NCBI RefSeq assembly: GCF_000719335.1
Contig: NZ_JOGB01000021.1
Location: 62,001-126,000, forward strand
DNA length: 64,000 nt
Direction: 5' to 3'
Source: Streptomyces sp. NRRL S-87
Lineage (GTDB): Bacteria; Actinomycetota; Actinomycetes; Streptomycetales; Streptomycetaceae
The notes beneath the pieces were generated by a model that was not told the DNA's origin, did not search any database, and was given only the letters and a program-made list of their open reading frames with translations. Below are positions 35,398 through 44,869 of the stretch, one piece after another. The stretch's first letter is position 1, and each line of letters starts with the position of its first letter. A program made the translations under genes and the position numbers.

Positions 35398-37111
35398 GCT
35401 CACCCGACAGGACTACGCCGCCCTGTTCGGCCCCACCACGGGCGACCGGATCCGGCTGGCCGACACCGACCTGCTCGTCGAGATCGAGGAGGACCTCAGC
35501 GGCGGACCCGGACTCGCGGGCGACGAGGCGGTCTTCGGCGGCGGCAAGGTGATCCGCGAGTCCATGGGGCAGGCCCGCACCACCCGTGCCGAAGGCGCCC
35601 CCGACACCGTCATCACCGGCGTGGTGATCCTCGACCACTGGGGCGTCGTCAAGGCCGACCTCGGCATCCGCGACGGGCGGATCGCCGGGATCGGCAAGGC
35701 CGGCAACCCCGACACCATGGACGGGGTGCACCCCGACCTTGTCATCGGCCCCGAGACGGAGGTCATCGCCGGCAACGGCAAGATCCTCACCGCCGGTGCC
35801 ATCGACGCGCACGTGCACTTCATCGCGCCGACGATCCTGGACGAGGCCCTCGCCTCCGGCATCACCACCCTCGTCGGCGGCGGCACCGGCCCCGCCGAGG
35901 GCTCCAAGGCCACCACCGTCACCCCCGGGCCCTGGCACACGGCCCGGATGTTCGCCGCGCTCGACGCCCACCCCGTCAACATCGGCCTGCTCGGCAAGGG
36001 CAACACCATGTCCGCCGAGGCCATGCACTCCCAACTGCGCGGCGGCGCCCTCGGCTTCAAGATCCACGAGGACTGGGGCGCCACCCCGGCCGTCATCGAC
36101 GCCTGCCTGCGCGTGTGCGAGGAGACCGGCGCCCAGGTCGCCGTCCACACCGACACCCTCAACGAGGCCGGGTTCGTGGGGGACACCCTCGCCGCCATCG
36201 CGGGACGGACCATCCACGCGTACCACACCGAGGGCGCCGGCGGCGGGCACGCGCCCGACATCATCACCGTGGTCTCCGAGCCGAACGTCCTCCCCAGCTC
36301 GACGAACCCGACCCGGCCGCACACCGTCAACACCGTCGAGGAGCACCTCGACATGCTGATGGTCTGCCACCACCTCAACCCGGCCGTCCCCGAGGACCTC
36401 GCCTTCGCCGAGTCCCGGATCCGACCCTCCACCATCGCCGCCGAGGACGTCCTCCACGACCTCGGCGCCATCTCGATCATCTCCTCCGACTCCCAGGCCA
36501 TGGGCCGGGTCGGCGAGGTGATACTGCGCACCTGGCAGACCGCGCACACCATGAAGCGGCGCCGGGGCGCCCTGCCCGGAGACGGTCGCGCCGACAACCA
36601 CCGGGCCCGCCGCTACGTCGCCAAGTACACGATCAACCCGGCCGTCGCCCAGGGCCTGGCCCGTGAGATCGGCTCCGTCGAGACCGGCAAGCTCGCCGAC
36701 CTCGTGCTGTGGGAGCCGGCGTTCTTCGGCGTCAAGCCCCAGCTCGTCATCAAGGGGGGCCAGATCGCGTACGCGCAGATGGGCGACGCCAACGCCTCCA
36801 TCCCGACCCCGCAGCCGGTGCTGCCCCGCCCCATGTACGGAGCCCTCGGCCGCGCCCCGGGCCTGAACTCGGTCAACTTCACCGCCCGGGCGGCCCTGGA
36901 CGCCGGACTGCCCGAACGCCTCGGCCTCGGAAAGGAGTTCGTCGCCATCGAGGACACCCGTCGGGTCACCAAGGCGGACATGCGCGAGAACGACGCCATG
37001 CCCCGGGTCGAGGTGGACGCGGACACGTTCACCGTGACCATCGACGGTGAGCCCGTCGAGCCGGCACCCGCCGCCGAACTGCCCATGGCCCAGCGGTACT
37101 TCCTCTTCTGA
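35390..37111 (+). CDS. ureC: Urease subunit alpha (catalytic)
   Basis: A 573-residue catalytic subunit. Nickel ligands are visible: H141 and H143 (AHVHF), the carbamylated lysine K224 (GFKIHEDWG), H253 and H279, and D367 (SSDSQAMGR). The flap with the catalytic His is H327 (MVCHHLN). All required residues are present, so an active enzyme is expected once UreFGD load nickel. The ATG at 35390 overlaps the ureB stop. Confidence 0.97.
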   Translation: MAELTRQDYAALFGPTTGDRIRLADTDLLVEIEEDLSGGPGLAGDEAVFGGGKVIRESMGQARTTRAEGAPDTVITGVVILDHWGVVKADLGIRDGRIAGIGKAGNPDTMDGVHPDLVIGPETEVIAGNGKILTAGAIDAHVHFIAPTILDEALASGITTLVGGGTGPAEGSKATTVTPGPWHTARMFAALDAHPVNIGLLGKGNTMSAEAMHSQLRGGALGFKIHEDWGATPAVIDACLRVCEETGAQVAVHTDTLNEAGFVGDTLAAIAGRTIHAYHTEGAGGGHAPDIITVVSEPNVLPSSTNPTRPHTVNTVEEHLDMLMVCHHLNPAVPEDLAFAESRIRPSTIAAEDVLHDLGAISIISSDSQAMGRVGEVILRTWQTAHTMKRRRGALPGDGRADNHRARRYVAKYTINPAVAQGLAREIGSVETGKLADLVLWEPAFFGVKPQLVIKGGQIAYAQMGDANASIPTPQPVLPRPMYGALGRAPGLNSVNFTARAALDAGLPERLGLGKEFVAIEDTRRVTKADMRENDAMPRVEVDADTFTVTIDGEPVEPAPAAELPMAQRYFLF

Positions 37112-37119
37112 CGGCACCC

Positions 37120-37824
37120 ATGGACACGTACACCCCACCCACCGGCGGCGGCCGGGCCGCGCTGCTCGTCCTGGCCGACGGCCGCTTCCCGGCCGGGGGC
37201 CACGCCCACTCCGGCGGCGCCGAGGCGGCCGTCAAGGCCGGCCGCATCACGGACGCCGCCTCCTTGCAGGAGTTCTGCCGGGGCCGGCTGCACACCGCGG
37301 GACTGGTCGCCGCCGCCCTCGCGGCCGCGGCCGCCGCCGGCCACGACCCGGCGGACCTCGACGCCGCCGCCGACGCCCGCACCCCCGCGCCCGCCCTGCG
37401 CACCGCCGCCCGGCGGCTGGGGCGCCAGCTCACCCGAGCGGCCCGGTCCGTGTGGCCCGGCGACCCGGGGCTGGCGGCGCTGTCCGCCGCGTTCCCGCGT
37501 GGCGCCCACCAGCCGGTGGTCCTCGGGCTCGCGGCCCGGGCCGCAGGCCTCGGGCCGCTGGACGCCGCGCACGTGGCGGCGTACGAGAGCGTCGGCGGAC
37601 CGACGACCGCGACCGTACGGCTGCTCGGCCTCGACCCCTTCGAGGCGACGGCGGTGCTCGCCCGGCTCGCCCCCGAGCTGGACGCGGTCGCGGAGCGCGC
37701 CGCCGCCGCTGCCGCACGCGCCCGTACGGAAGGGACCGGTGCGCTGCCGTCGGCAGCCTCGCCGCTGCTCGAGATCGGGGCCCAGGCCCACGCGGCGTGG
37801 CCGGTCCGGCTGTTCGCCTCCTGA
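37120..37824 (+). CDS. ureF: Urease accessory protein UreF
   Basis: A 234-residue, mostly helical accessory protein: [29 protein letters not shown] at the N-terminus, [15 protein letters not shown] and [15 protein letters not shown] inside. UreF acts with UreD and UreG in a complex on apo-urease that directs nickel insertion. The start is 8 bases after the ureC stop. Confidence 0.92.
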   Translation: MDTYTPPTGGGRAALLVLADGRFPAGGHAHSGGAEAAVKAGRITDAASLQEFCRGRLHTAGLVAAALAAAAAAGHDPADLDAAADARTPAPALRTAARRLGRQLTRAARSVWPGDPGLAALSAAFPRGAHQPVVLGLAARAAGLGPLDAAHVAAYESVGGPTTATVRLLGLDPFEATAVLARLAPELDAVAERAAAAAARARTEGTGALPSAASPLLEIGAQAHAAWPVRLFAS

Positions 37825-37834
37825 GTCGCGGGGG

Positions 37835-37880
37835 CACCGTCCTCCTCCTCTCCTTCTCCTCCCCCCTTCCGTCTCCCTCG
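37835..37880. other. Homopyrimidine tract between ureF and ureG
   Basis: About 45 bases that are nearly all C and T on the plus strand lie in the 94-base gap between ureF and ureG. This is the only sizeable gap inside the operon. Such tracts can affect mRNA structure or rho-type termination; function is inference. Confidence 0.6.
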
Positions 37881-37918
37881 GGTTCCCCGTTCCCCCTCGT
37901 CCGCCCCTGGAGGGCCCC

Positions 37919-38611
37919 ATGCACCTCGACCACCCGGTCGTCTACCCCCAGCGCCACACCCACGGTGCCCCCGAGACCCGCCCCGACGGCCGGCGCCGGG
38001 CGCTGCGCATCGGGCTCGGCGGCCCCGTCGGCTCCGGCAAGACGGCCACCGTGGCCGCACTGTGCCGGGCACTGCGCGAGGAGTTCTCCCTCGCGGTGGT
38101 CACCAATGACATCTACACGCGCGAGGACGCCGAGTTCCTGCTGCGCGAGGCCGTGCTGCCGCCCGAGCGGATCGCGGCCGTGGAGACCGGGGCCTGCCCG
38201 CACACGGCGATCCGCGACGACATCTCCGCCAACCTGGAGGCCGTCGAGGACCTGGAGGACACCGTCGGCCCCCTGGACCTGGTCCTGGTCGAGTCGGGTG
38301 GCGACAACCTCACCGCCACGTTCTCCAAGGGCCTGGTCGACGCCCAGATCTTCGTGATCGACGTGGCGGGCGGCGACGACATCCCGCGCAAGGGCGGGCC
38401 CGGGGTCACCACCGCGGACCTGCTCGTGGTCAACAAGACCGACCTCGCCCCGTACGTCGGTTCCGACCTCGACCGGATGGCCCGCGACGCGGCCGCCCAG
38501 CGCGGCGAACTCCCCGTCGCCTTCACCTCCCTGGCCGCCGAGGGCGGCGTCGCGCCCGTCGCGGGCTGGGTCCGCGAGCGGCTGGCCGCCTGGGCGGGCG
38601 TACCGGCATGA
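37919..38611 (+). CDS. ureG: Urease accessory GTPase UreG
   Basis: A 230-residue SIMIBI-class GTPase. The P-loop is [10 protein letters not shown] (residues 34-43), with [27 protein letters not shown] (the metal-binding Cys-Pro-His), [13 protein letters not shown] and [12 protein letters not shown]. The N-terminus carries H2, H5, H13 and H15. UreG delivers nickel in a GTP-dependent way. I chose the ATG at 37919; its stop overlaps the ureD start. Confidence 0.95.
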   Translation: MHLDHPVVYPQRHTHGAPETRPDGRRRALRIGLGGPVGSGKTATVAALCRALREEFSLAVVTNDIYTREDAEFLLREAVLPPERIAAVETGACPHTAIRDDISANLEAVEDLEDTVGPLDLVLVESGGDNLTATFSKGLVDAQIFVIDVAGGDDIPRKGGPGVTTADLLVVNKTDLAPYVGSDLDRMARDAAAQRGELPVAFTSLAAEGGVAPVAGWVRERLAAWAGVPA

Positions 38612-39477
38612 CGGCCCCCGCTGCCGTACCGGCTCCCGCCCCCGCCTACGCCCCCACCCCCGCCTCCGCGGCCGCTCCCGCCGCCGTACCCGTCCCCCCG
38701 GACGGGCCGGCGGTCCCCCACGGCTACGGCGTGTCCGCGACGGCCCGGATCCGTGCCGTCCCCGACGGCCGGGGCGGCACGGCCCTGCCGCTGCTCGCCG
38801 GTGACGGCCCGCTCGCCCTTCGGCGCACCCGCGGCCCCGGCCCCGGCGCGCAGGCCACCCTGGTCGGCGCCATGAGCGCACCGCTCGGCGGCGACCGGCT
38901 CGCGGTGGAGGCGGAGGTGGCCGCCGGCGCCGCCCTGACCGTCACCTCCGCCGCCGCCACCATCGCGCTGCCCGGCCGGGACGGTGCCCCGGCCCGGTAC
39001 GACGTACGCCTCGCCGTCGAGGAGGCCGCCGAGCTGCGCTGGCTCCCGGAACCCCTCATCTGCGCCCGCGGGAGCAGGCTGTACACCCGCACCGTCGCCG
39101 AACTCGCCCCGTCGGCCCGCCTCCTGCTGCGCGAGGAGCAGGTGCTGGGGCGGGCGGCCGAGGAACCGGGCCTGCTCACCAGCCGGCTCCGGGTCACCCG
39201 GGCCGGGCGGCCGCTGCTCGACCAGGAGCTGTCCTGCGGGCCGGGGGCGGCCGCCGGGTGGGACGGCCCCGCGGTGCTGGGCGGACACCGGGCGATCGGC
39301 CAACTCCTGGTGGTGGACCCCCGGTTCGAGGCCGACCCGGTGACGCCCCGGATGCTGGGCGAGTACGCGGCCGTGACCCCGCTGGCCGGCCCCGCGGTGC
39401 TCGTCACGGTGCTCGCGCCCGACGGGCTGCGGCTGCGGGCCCTGCTCGACGGGGCCCGCCGTGCGTACGGTTGGTGA
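38608..39477 (+). CDS. ureD: Urease accessory protein UreD
   Basis: A 289-residue UreD/UreH protein: [42 protein letters not shown], and [15 protein letters not shown]. It is the scaffold that binds apo-urease and channels nickel from UreG. About the first 35 residues are an Ala/Pro/Val-rich extension ([20 protein letters not shown]) that is not part of the fold. Its ATG overlaps the ureG stop by 4 bases. Confidence 0.92.
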   Translation: MTAPAAVPAPAPAYAPTPASAAAPAAVPVPPDGPAVPHGYGVSATARIRAVPDGRGGTALPLLAGDGPLALRRTRGPGPGAQATLVGAMSAPLGGDRLAVEAEVAAGAALTVTSAAATIALPGRDGAPARYDVRLAVEEAAELRWLPEPLICARGSRLYTRTVAELAPSARLLLREEQVLGRAAEEPGLLTSRLRVTRAGRPLLDQELSCGPGAAAGWDGPAVLGGHRAIGQLLVVDPRFEADPVTPRMLGEYAAVTPLAGPAVLVTVLAPDGLRLRALLDGARRAYGW

Positions 39478-39483
39478 ACTCTG

Positions 39484-39523
39484 ACCGGATTCTGCACCGC
39501 TGAGCGGTACAGGCCGATCCGGT
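39484..39523 (+). terminator. Nested hairpin terminator after the urease operon
   Basis: Outer arms ACCGGAT (39484-39490) and ATCCGGT (39517-39523) enclose ACCGCTGAGCGGT (39496-39508). The element begins 7 bases after the ureD stop and probably ends the operon transcript. Confidence 0.6.
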
Positions 39524-39646
39524 TATCGGGTTGGTAAAGAACCGGTCAGCACTCTGTTGTCAGGTACCCCGCAGACGAAAGGATCCCCGAGCAGTCTGTT
39601 CGAACACGGCCCACTCCGGCCGCACATGACGCAGGGGGAATACCAC

Positions 39647-41302
39647 GTGATACGCACAGCGGTGCTCGGCAGCGCGGGCACTCTGATGGCGGGCACGCTC
39701 ATCGCGGGCGCCTTCGTCGCCCCGTCGGCCGCCGCGGCCGACACCCAGACCGGCAGCAGCACCACCGTCTCCGCCGCCCGCGGCGCGGCCATCGCGGCCG
39801 CCCGCGCCGGCCGCAAGGGCATCACCTGGAAGGACTGCCCCGCCGCCTGGGGCTTCCCGGCGCCGATCCAGTGCGGCTGGGTGAAGGTCCCGCTCGACTA
39901 CACCAAGCCGTACGGCAAGCAGATCGACATCGCCGTCGACCGCGCGCTCAGCACCGGCACCAAGGCCGAGCGCCAGGGCGCCCTCGTCTACAACCCGGGC
40001 GGCCCCGGCGGCTCCGGCATGCGCTTCCCGCTCCGCGTCGTCAACAAGGCGCCGCTGTGGGTCAACGCCTCCAAGGCGTACGACTTCGTGGGCTTCGACC
40101 CGCGCGGTGTGGGCCACTCCACCCCGATCTCCTGCGTCGACCCGCAGAAGTTCGTGGCCGGCCCGAAGAAGGACCCGGTCCCGGACAACGAGGCCGACAA
40201 GCGCTACCAGCGCAAGCTCGCCGCCGACTACGCGGACGGCTGCAAGAAGCGCAGCGGCTGGATGCTGCCGCACATGACCACGCCGAACACTGTGCGCGAC
40301 ATCGACGTGATCCGCGCCGCCCTGCACGAGAAGAAGCTCAACTACCTGGGCGTCTCCTACGGCACCTACATCGGCGCCGTCTACGCCGAGCTCTTCCCGA
40401 CGCACGTGCGCCGCATGATCGTCGACTCCGTGGTCAACCCGTCCAAGGAGAAGATCTGGTACCAGGCCAACCTGGACCAGGACGTCGCCTTCCAGATGCG
40501 CTGGAACGACTGGAAGAAGTGGGTCGCCAAGAACGACGGCCACTTCCACCTGGGCAACACCCCGGCCAAGGTCGAGGCCCAGTGGCTGAAGCTGCGCGCC
40601 GCCGCCAAGAAGGCCCCCCTCGGTGGGAAGGTCGGCCCGGCCGAGCTCATCAACTTCTTCCAGAGCGCCCCGTACTACGACTCCGCCTGGGTGCCGGTCA
40701 CCCAGACCTGGGCCGACTACGTGGCGGGCAACACCCAGGCGCTGATCGACGCCGCCGCCCCGGACATGTCGGACACCGCGGGCAACATCTCCGCGGAGAA
40801 CGGCAACGCCGTCTACACCGCCGTCGAGTGCGCGGACGCCAAGTGGCCCACCAGCTGGGCCCGCTGGGACCGTGACAACACCCGGCTGCACAAGGACTAC
40901 CCGTTCATGACCTGGGCGAACGCCTGGATGAACCTGCCCTGCGCCACCTGGGGTGCCAAGCAGTCCAACCCGGTCGAGGTCCGCGTCAACCGCGGCCAGG
41001 GCCTGCCCTCGGTCCTGATCGTCCAGTCCACCCGTGACGCCGCCACCCCGTACGACGGTGCCGTCTCGCTGCACAACCGCCTCTACGGCTCGCGCCTGAT
41101 CACCGAGAAGGGCGCCGGCTCGCACGGTGTCACCGGCCTGGTCAACCCCTGCATCAACAACCGCGTCGACGCGTACCTGCTGCGCGGCAAGATCGACGCC
41201 CGCGACGTGACCTGCGCCGCGCACGCCGCCCCGGTGGTTCCCGCCGCCCCGGCCCGTGCCAAGGTCCAGGACGTCGTCGCGGACCTGCCCGCCGTGAAGT
41301 AA
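39647..41302 (+). CDS. Secreted S33-family (tripeptidyl aminopeptidase-like) peptidase
   Basis: A 551-residue secreted alpha/beta hydrolase of the Streptomyces Tap/SlpD group. A signal peptide covers residues 1-30 (GTLMAGTLIAGAFVAPSAAAA). The oxyanion region is LVYNPGGPGGSGMRFP, the nucleophile elbow GVSYGTYIGAVYAELFPTHV (Ser in GVSYGT), and a C-terminal TAP-like domain holds STRDAATPYDGA and GAGSHGVTG with Asp and His. It should remove N-terminal peptides from extracellular substrates. I prefer the GTG at 39647, behind GGGGGA; an ATG at 39626 is the alternative. Confidence 0.9.
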   Translation: MIRTAVLGSAGTLMAGTLIAGAFVAPSAAAADTQTGSSTTVSAARGAAIAAARAGRKGITWKDCPAAWGFPAPIQCGWVKVPLDYTKPYGKQIDIAVDRALSTGTKAERQGALVYNPGGPGGSGMRFPLRVVNKAPLWVNASKAYDFVGFDPRGVGHSTPISCVDPQKFVAGPKKDPVPDNEADKRYQRKLAADYADGCKKRSGWMLPHMTTPNTVRDIDVIRAALHEKKLNYLGVSYGTYIGAVYAELFPTHVRRMIVDSVVNPSKEKIWYQANLDQDVAFQMRWNDWKKWVAKNDGHFHLGNTPAKVEAQWLKLRAAAKKAPLGGKVGPAELINFFQSAPYYDSAWVPVTQTWADYVAGNTQALIDAAAPDMSDTAGNISAENGNAVYTAVECADAKWPTSWARWDRDNTRLHKDYPFMTWANAWMNLPCATWGAKQSNPVEVRVNRGQGLPSVLIVQSTRDAATPYDGAVSLHNRLYGSRLITEKGAGSHGVTGLVNPCINNRVDAYLLRGKIDARDVTCAAHAAPVVPAAPARAKVQDVVADLPAVK

Positions 41303-41323
41303 CACCCGCGGTCGGTACCCCTT

Positions 41324-41360
41324 GAGGAAGGCTCAGCGCGCCCTGCGCTGGGCCTTCCTC
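41324..41360. terminator. Bidirectional hairpin overlapping a gene end
   Basis: GAGGAAGGC-T-CAGCGC (41324-41339) pairs with GCGCTG-G-GCCTTCCTC (41345-41360), with one mismatch. It lies after the S33 peptidase and inside the last codons of the convergent acyltransferase. Confidence 0.65.
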
Positions 41361-42040
41361 GCTTCCTCCGCCTCGGCCTTGACCTCGGCCGCGTACCGGT
41401 CGACGTACTCCTGCCCTGACAGCGCCATGATCGCGTACATGATCTCGTCGGTGACGGCCCGCAGCACCGCCTTCTCACCCTCCATCCCGGCGTACCGCGA
41501 GAAGTCCAGCGGGGCGCCGAAACGGATCGTGATCCGCTTCGGGCGCGGCAGCCGCTGGCCCGGCGGCTGCGCCTCGAAGGTGCCGACCATCGCGCACGGC
41601 ACCACCGGCACCCCGGCCCTCAGCGCCATGGCGGCCACGCCCACCTTGCCCTTGTAGAGGCGGCCGTCGTGCGAGCGGGTGCCCTCCGGGTAGATGCCCA
41701 GCAACTCGCCCTCGGCCAGTACGCCCAGCCCCTCGCGGATCGCCGCCTGCCCGGCCGCCTTGCCGGAGCGGTCCACCGGGATCTGCCCGGCGCTGCGGAA
41801 GAACGCCGCGGTGAGCCGCCCCTTGGGCCCGGTGCCCGTGAAGTACTCGGCCTTCGCCAGGAACGTGATCCGACGCCGCAGGATCGCGGGCATCAGGAAG
41901 TGGTCCGAGAACGACAGGTGGTTGCCCGCCACGATCGCGGGCCCCTCGGCCGGCACGTGCTCCAGCCCCTCGATCCGCGGCCGGAACAGCAGCCTCAGCA
42001 GCGGTCCCAGCAGTACGTGCTTGAGCAGGTGGTAGAACAC
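41333..42040 (-). CDS. 1-acyl-sn-glycerol-3-phosphate acyltransferase family (PlsC-like)
   Basis: A 235-residue lysophospholipid acyltransferase. The catalytic HxxxxD is in IVAGNHLSFSDHFLMP, the phosphate-binding block in ELLGIYPEGTRSHDGRLYKG, and VPVVPCAMVGTFE follows. It probably acylates lysophosphatidate or a related acceptor at the inner membrane. The Lys/Ala/Glu-rich C-terminus is variable. I chose the GTG at 42040 because AGGGGG precedes it; a longer in-frame start at 42106 lacks support. Confidence 0.87.
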   Translation of the reverse strand: MFYHLLKHVLLGPLLRLLFRPRIEGLEHVPAEGPAIVAGNHLSFSDHFLMPAILRRRITFLAKAEYFTGTGPKGRLTAAFFRSAGQIPVDRSGKAAGQAAIREGLGVLAEGELLGIYPEGTRSHDGRLYKGKVGVAAMALRAGVPVVPCAMVGTFEAQPPGQRLPRPKRITIRFGAPLDFSRYAGMEGEKAVLRAVTDEIMYAIMALSGQEYVDRYAAEVKAEAEEARKAQRRAR

Positions 42041-42136
42041 GACCGACCCCCTTCGCGCCCCGACGACGGCCCGGTCATTGTGACAGCGCCCCGGCCGGTC
42101 GGACACGGGGCGCGGCGGGTGTGCCGGGGCGGGGGG

Positions 42137-42295
42137 TCAGGTGTTGCGCGAGGCGGCGACGCCCGCCGTGAGGACGCACACCACCACCCAGCCGAACCAG
42201 AGCCAGCCGTTGCTGCCGAGGGCCACCGAGTAGGCGGAGACCACCACCAGCAGGCCGACGCAGAGAACGGCCATCCACTTCATCGAACCGCTCAT
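42137..42295 (-). CDS. Small two-helix membrane protein
   Basis: A 52-residue hydrophobic protein: MSGSMKWMAVLCVGLLVVVS, AYSVALGSNGWLWFGWVVVC, VLTAGVAASRNT. Two membrane helices are joined by a short loop. It opens behind a G-rich site next to an ATGGGGGC. Its compact size, codon bias and position between two membrane-related genes support it. Function is unknown. Confidence 0.7.
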   Translation of the reverse strand: MSGSMKWMAVLCVGLLVVVSAYSVALGSNGWLWFGWVVVCVLTAGVAASRNT

Positions 42296-42353
42296 GCCCC
42301 CATGGTCGCGCCTGCGGGGCGGAACGCGCTACCTGCGGGCGGGTCCGGGCGGG

Positions 42354-43316
42354 TCAGCGACCCCGGGTCTGGAGGGAGGCGAGGTAGGCGTTGTACGCCT
42401 CCAGCTCGGCGTCCCCGTCGCGGTCGGCCCGGCGGTCGGCGCGCTTGGCCGTCCGCTGCTCGGAGCGGTACCACTGGTAGATCAGGGCGATCAGCACCAG
42501 CACCGAGGGGATCTCGCTGAAGGCCCAGGCGATGCCGCCGGCCGCGGTCTGGTCGGAGAGGGCGTCGATGCCGAGCGAGGCCGGCGGGTCGGCGTACGTG
42601 GAGACCATCGGCTCGGTCGCCATCATCAGGGCGATGCCGAAGAAGGCGTGGAAGGGCATGCCGGCGAACAGCTCCAGCATCCGCATGATGTACCCGGGCC
42701 GGTGCGGGCCGGGGTCCACGCCCATGATCGGCCAGAAGAAGACCAGGCCCACCATCAGGAAGTGCACCATCATCGCGATGTGCCCGGCCTTGCTGCCCAT
42801 CAGGGTGTCGAAGAGCGGCGTGAAGTAGAGGCCGTACAGCGAGGCGATGAACATCGGGATCGTGAACGCCGGGTGGGTGACGACCCGCATGTAGCGGCTG
42901 TGCAGGAGCATCAGCAGGAGCTCGCGCGGCCCCTTGCCGCGGCCCCGGCCGGCCGGCGGCAGCGCGCGCAGCGCCAGCGTCATCGGCGCGCCGAGCAGCA
43001 GCAGGATCGGCGAGAGCATGCTGATGACCATGTGCTGGATCATGTGCACGCTGAACATGACCATGCCGTAGTCGTTCAGTTGCGTGTTCATCACGAGGGC
43101 GATGCTCAGCACGCCCGCGGCCCAGGCGACGGTACGGCCCGCCGGCCACGCGTCGCCGCGGCGGCGCAGCCGGAGCACGCCCCAGCCGTACAGGCCGAGG
43201 CCCAGCAGGCAGCCGACGAGGAAGAAGGGGTCGGCGGAGAACTCCAGGCCCCGCCCCAGCGTGAACGGCGGGAGGTCCATGGTCATGCCGTCCATGCCGT
43301 GCCCGCTGTGATCCAT
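42354..43316 (-). CDS. CtaG-like cytochrome c oxidase assembly / copper membrane protein
   Basis: A 320-residue protein with about seven membrane helices, of the caa3_CtaG family. The N-terminus MDHSGHGMDGMTMDLPP is Met/His-rich and suited to copper binding. Conserved parts are VHMIQHMVISMLSPILLLLGAP, MMVHFLMVGLVFFWPIMGVDP and MPFHAFFGIALMMATEPM. Family members help deliver copper to oxidases or import copper. The charged C-terminus is cytosolic. The small membrane gene lies 58 bases downstream on the same strand. Confidence 0.87.
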   Translation of the reverse strand: MDHSGHGMDGMTMDLPPFTLGRGLEFSADPFFLVGCLLGLGLYGWGVLRLRRRGDAWPAGRTVAWAAGVLSIALVMNTQLNDYGMVMFSVHMIQHMVISMLSPILLLLGAPMTLALRALPPAGRGRGKGPRELLLMLLHSRYMRVVTHPAFTIPMFIASLYGLYFTPLFDTLMGSKAGHIAMMVHFLMVGLVFFWPIMGVDPGPHRPGYIMRMLELFAGMPFHAFFGIALMMATEPMVSTYADPPASLGIDALSDQTAAGGIAWAFSEIPSVLVLIALIYQWYRSEQRTAKRADRRADRDGDAELEAYNAYLASLQTRGR

Positions 43317-43367
43317 GTCCTCGTCGTCCTCGTCCCTGGGATGGTGCCGGTGGTGCCCCCCAACAGT

Positions 43368-43407
43368 AGACCCGCCCCCGGAGGCCGAAGTCTCCGGGGG
43401 CGGGTCT
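43368..43407 (-). terminator. Strong hairpin terminator after pfkA
   Basis: A perfect 16-bp stem, AGACCCGCCCCCGGAG (43368-43383) / CTCCGGGGGCGGGTCT (43392-43407), with an 8-base loop, about 80 bases downstream of the pfkA stop. Confidence 0.85.
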
Positions 43408-43489
43408 GTCCGGGTTGATCACGTCACCGTACGGTCTGCCCTGTCGTGGCGGGCCGTTCGGGGACGTCCTGGGACGTCCGGCCGGGCCG

Positions 43490-44515
43490 TCAGAGGACGG
43501 TCTCGGCCTCGGCGTACCGGTCCGTCGGGACGGTCTTGAGGGTCTCCACGGCGCTGCCCAGCGGCACCATCGTGACGTCGGTGCCGCGCAGCGCGGTCAT
43601 CATGCCGAACTCGCCCCGGTGCGCCGCCTCCACCGCGTGCCAGCCGAACCGGGTCGCCAGCACCCGGTCGTACGCGGTCGGGGTGCCGCCGCGCTGGACG
43701 TGGCCCAGGATGACCGGACGCGCCTCCTTGCCCAGGCGCTTCTCCAGCTCCACCGCGAGGACGTTGCCGATGCCGGCGAACTTCTCGTGGCCGTAGATGT
43801 CGGTGCCCCGGCCCTCGAACTCCATCGTGCCCGGCTTCGGCTTGGCGCCCTCGGCCACCACCACGATGGCGAACCGCTTGCCGGCCGCGAAGCGCGCGCC
43901 CACGATCTCGGTGAGCTCGGCGATGTCGAAGGGCCGCTCCGGCACCACGATGGCGTGCGCGCCGGCCGCCATGCCCGAGTGCAGGGCGATCCATCCGGTG
44001 TGGCGGCCCATCACCTCGACCACCATCACGCGCTGGTGCGACTCGGCGGTGGTCTTCAGGCGGTCCAGGGCCTCGGTGGCGACCCCGACGGCGGTGTCGA
44101 AGCCGAAGGTCACGTCGGTGACGGCGATGTCGTTGTCGATGGTCTTCGGCACGCCGACGATCGGCAGCCCGGCCTGCGAGAGCAGGTGGGCGGCCTTGAG
44201 GGTGCCCTCGCCGCCGATCGGGATGATCGCGTCCAGGCCGAGGTCCGCGAGGTGGCCGCGGGCCCGCTCCACGCCGTCGCGCAGGTGCGCGGGCTGGACG
44301 CGTGAGGAGCCGAGGACGGTGCCGCCGAGGGCGAGGATGCCGCTGACCGAGTCGAGGTCGAGCTTGCGGTAGTCGCACTCCAGCAGCCCCTTCCACCCGT
44401 CGTGGAAGCCGATGACCTCGTCGCCGTGGTCGACGACGGCGCGGTGCACGACGGAGCGGATGACGGCGTTCAGACCGGGGCAGTCGCCGCCGGAGGTGAG
44501 CACACCAATGCGCAT
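43490..44515 (-). CDS. pfkA: 6-phosphofructokinase
   Basis: A 341-residue PfkA making fructose 1,6-bisphosphate. The N-terminus MRIGVLTSGGDCPGLNAVIR is the ATP/F6P loop. GGEGTLKAA places Gly at residue 104, as in ATP-dependent enzymes (PPi-dependent ones have Asp there). VPKTIDNDI carries Lys at 124, a feature shared with actinobacterial PFKs of both kinds. MGRHTGWIALHSG and GHVQRGGTPTAYDR are also intact. I take the ATG at 44515. It has its own strong terminator. Confidence 0.95.
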   Translation of the reverse strand: MRIGVLTSGGDCPGLNAVIRSVVHRAVVDHGDEVIGFHDGWKGLLECDYRKLDLDSVSGILALGGTVLGSSRVQPAHLRDGVERARGHLADLGLDAIIPIGGEGTLKAAHLLSQAGLPIVGVPKTIDNDIAVTDVTFGFDTAVGVATEALDRLKTTAESHQRVMVVEVMGRHTGWIALHSGMAAGAHAIVVPERPFDIAELTEIVGARFAAGKRFAIVVVAEGAKPKPGTMEFEGRGTDIYGHEKFAGIGNVLAVELEKRLGKEARPVILGHVQRGGTPTAYDRVLATRFGWHAVEAAHRGEFGMMTALRGTDVTMVPLGSAVETLKTVPTDRYAEAETVL

Positions 44516-44645
44516 GGCAGGAGAGAACCTTTGCAACGTGGGCCGACGACCGGACCACGTCGTCCGGTTGGATCTGACCGCAACCCTACAAGCGGAAACC
44601 CGGTGGACTGAACCATCTTCCACGGGCTCGGCAGGCATCTCGTAC

Positions 44646-44690
44646 GAAAAAACGAGGGCCAGGGCGCCTCTGGGGTGAGGCGCCCTGGCC
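44646..44690 (-). terminator. Rho-independent terminator of murT-gatD
   Basis: A 14-bp perfect stem, GGCCAGGGCGCCTC (44657-44670) / GAGGCGCCCTGGCC (44677-44690), with a 6-base loop, followed on the minus strand by a run of T (44646-44651). It should end the murT-gatD transcript. Confidence 0.85.
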
Positions 44691-44705
44691 AGGGCTTTCT
44701 TCCGT

Positions 44706-44869
44706 GCGCGGACCCGCTCAGACGAGCTGTCAGATCCGCTCAGCCGAGCGTGGCACCCGCTCAGGCGGGGCCGGTCGGCGGGCCCGATCGTTCGAGCGCG
44801 GACCCGCTCAGGCGGGCTGCCTCCGGGCTGGGCGGGCGGGCCGCGTCCGACTTTCTCAGGCGGGCTGCG
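44706..44869. repeat. Degenerate repeats around the gatD stop
   Basis: Copies related to GCGCGGACCCGCTCAGGCGGGCTG occur at 44706-44729, 44733-44750, 44754-44770, 44796-44820 and 44852-44869. The last one contains the stop codon of gatD. They are imperfect and unevenly spaced and lie between the terminator and gatD. Confidence 0.7.

Noticed and set aside
39590..39610. TGTTCGAACA palindrome resembling a tRNA T-loop or LexA site
   Set aside because: No surrounding cloverleaf. It is a possible LexA-like box, but it precedes a secreted peptidase not known to be damage-inducible, so I did not call it.
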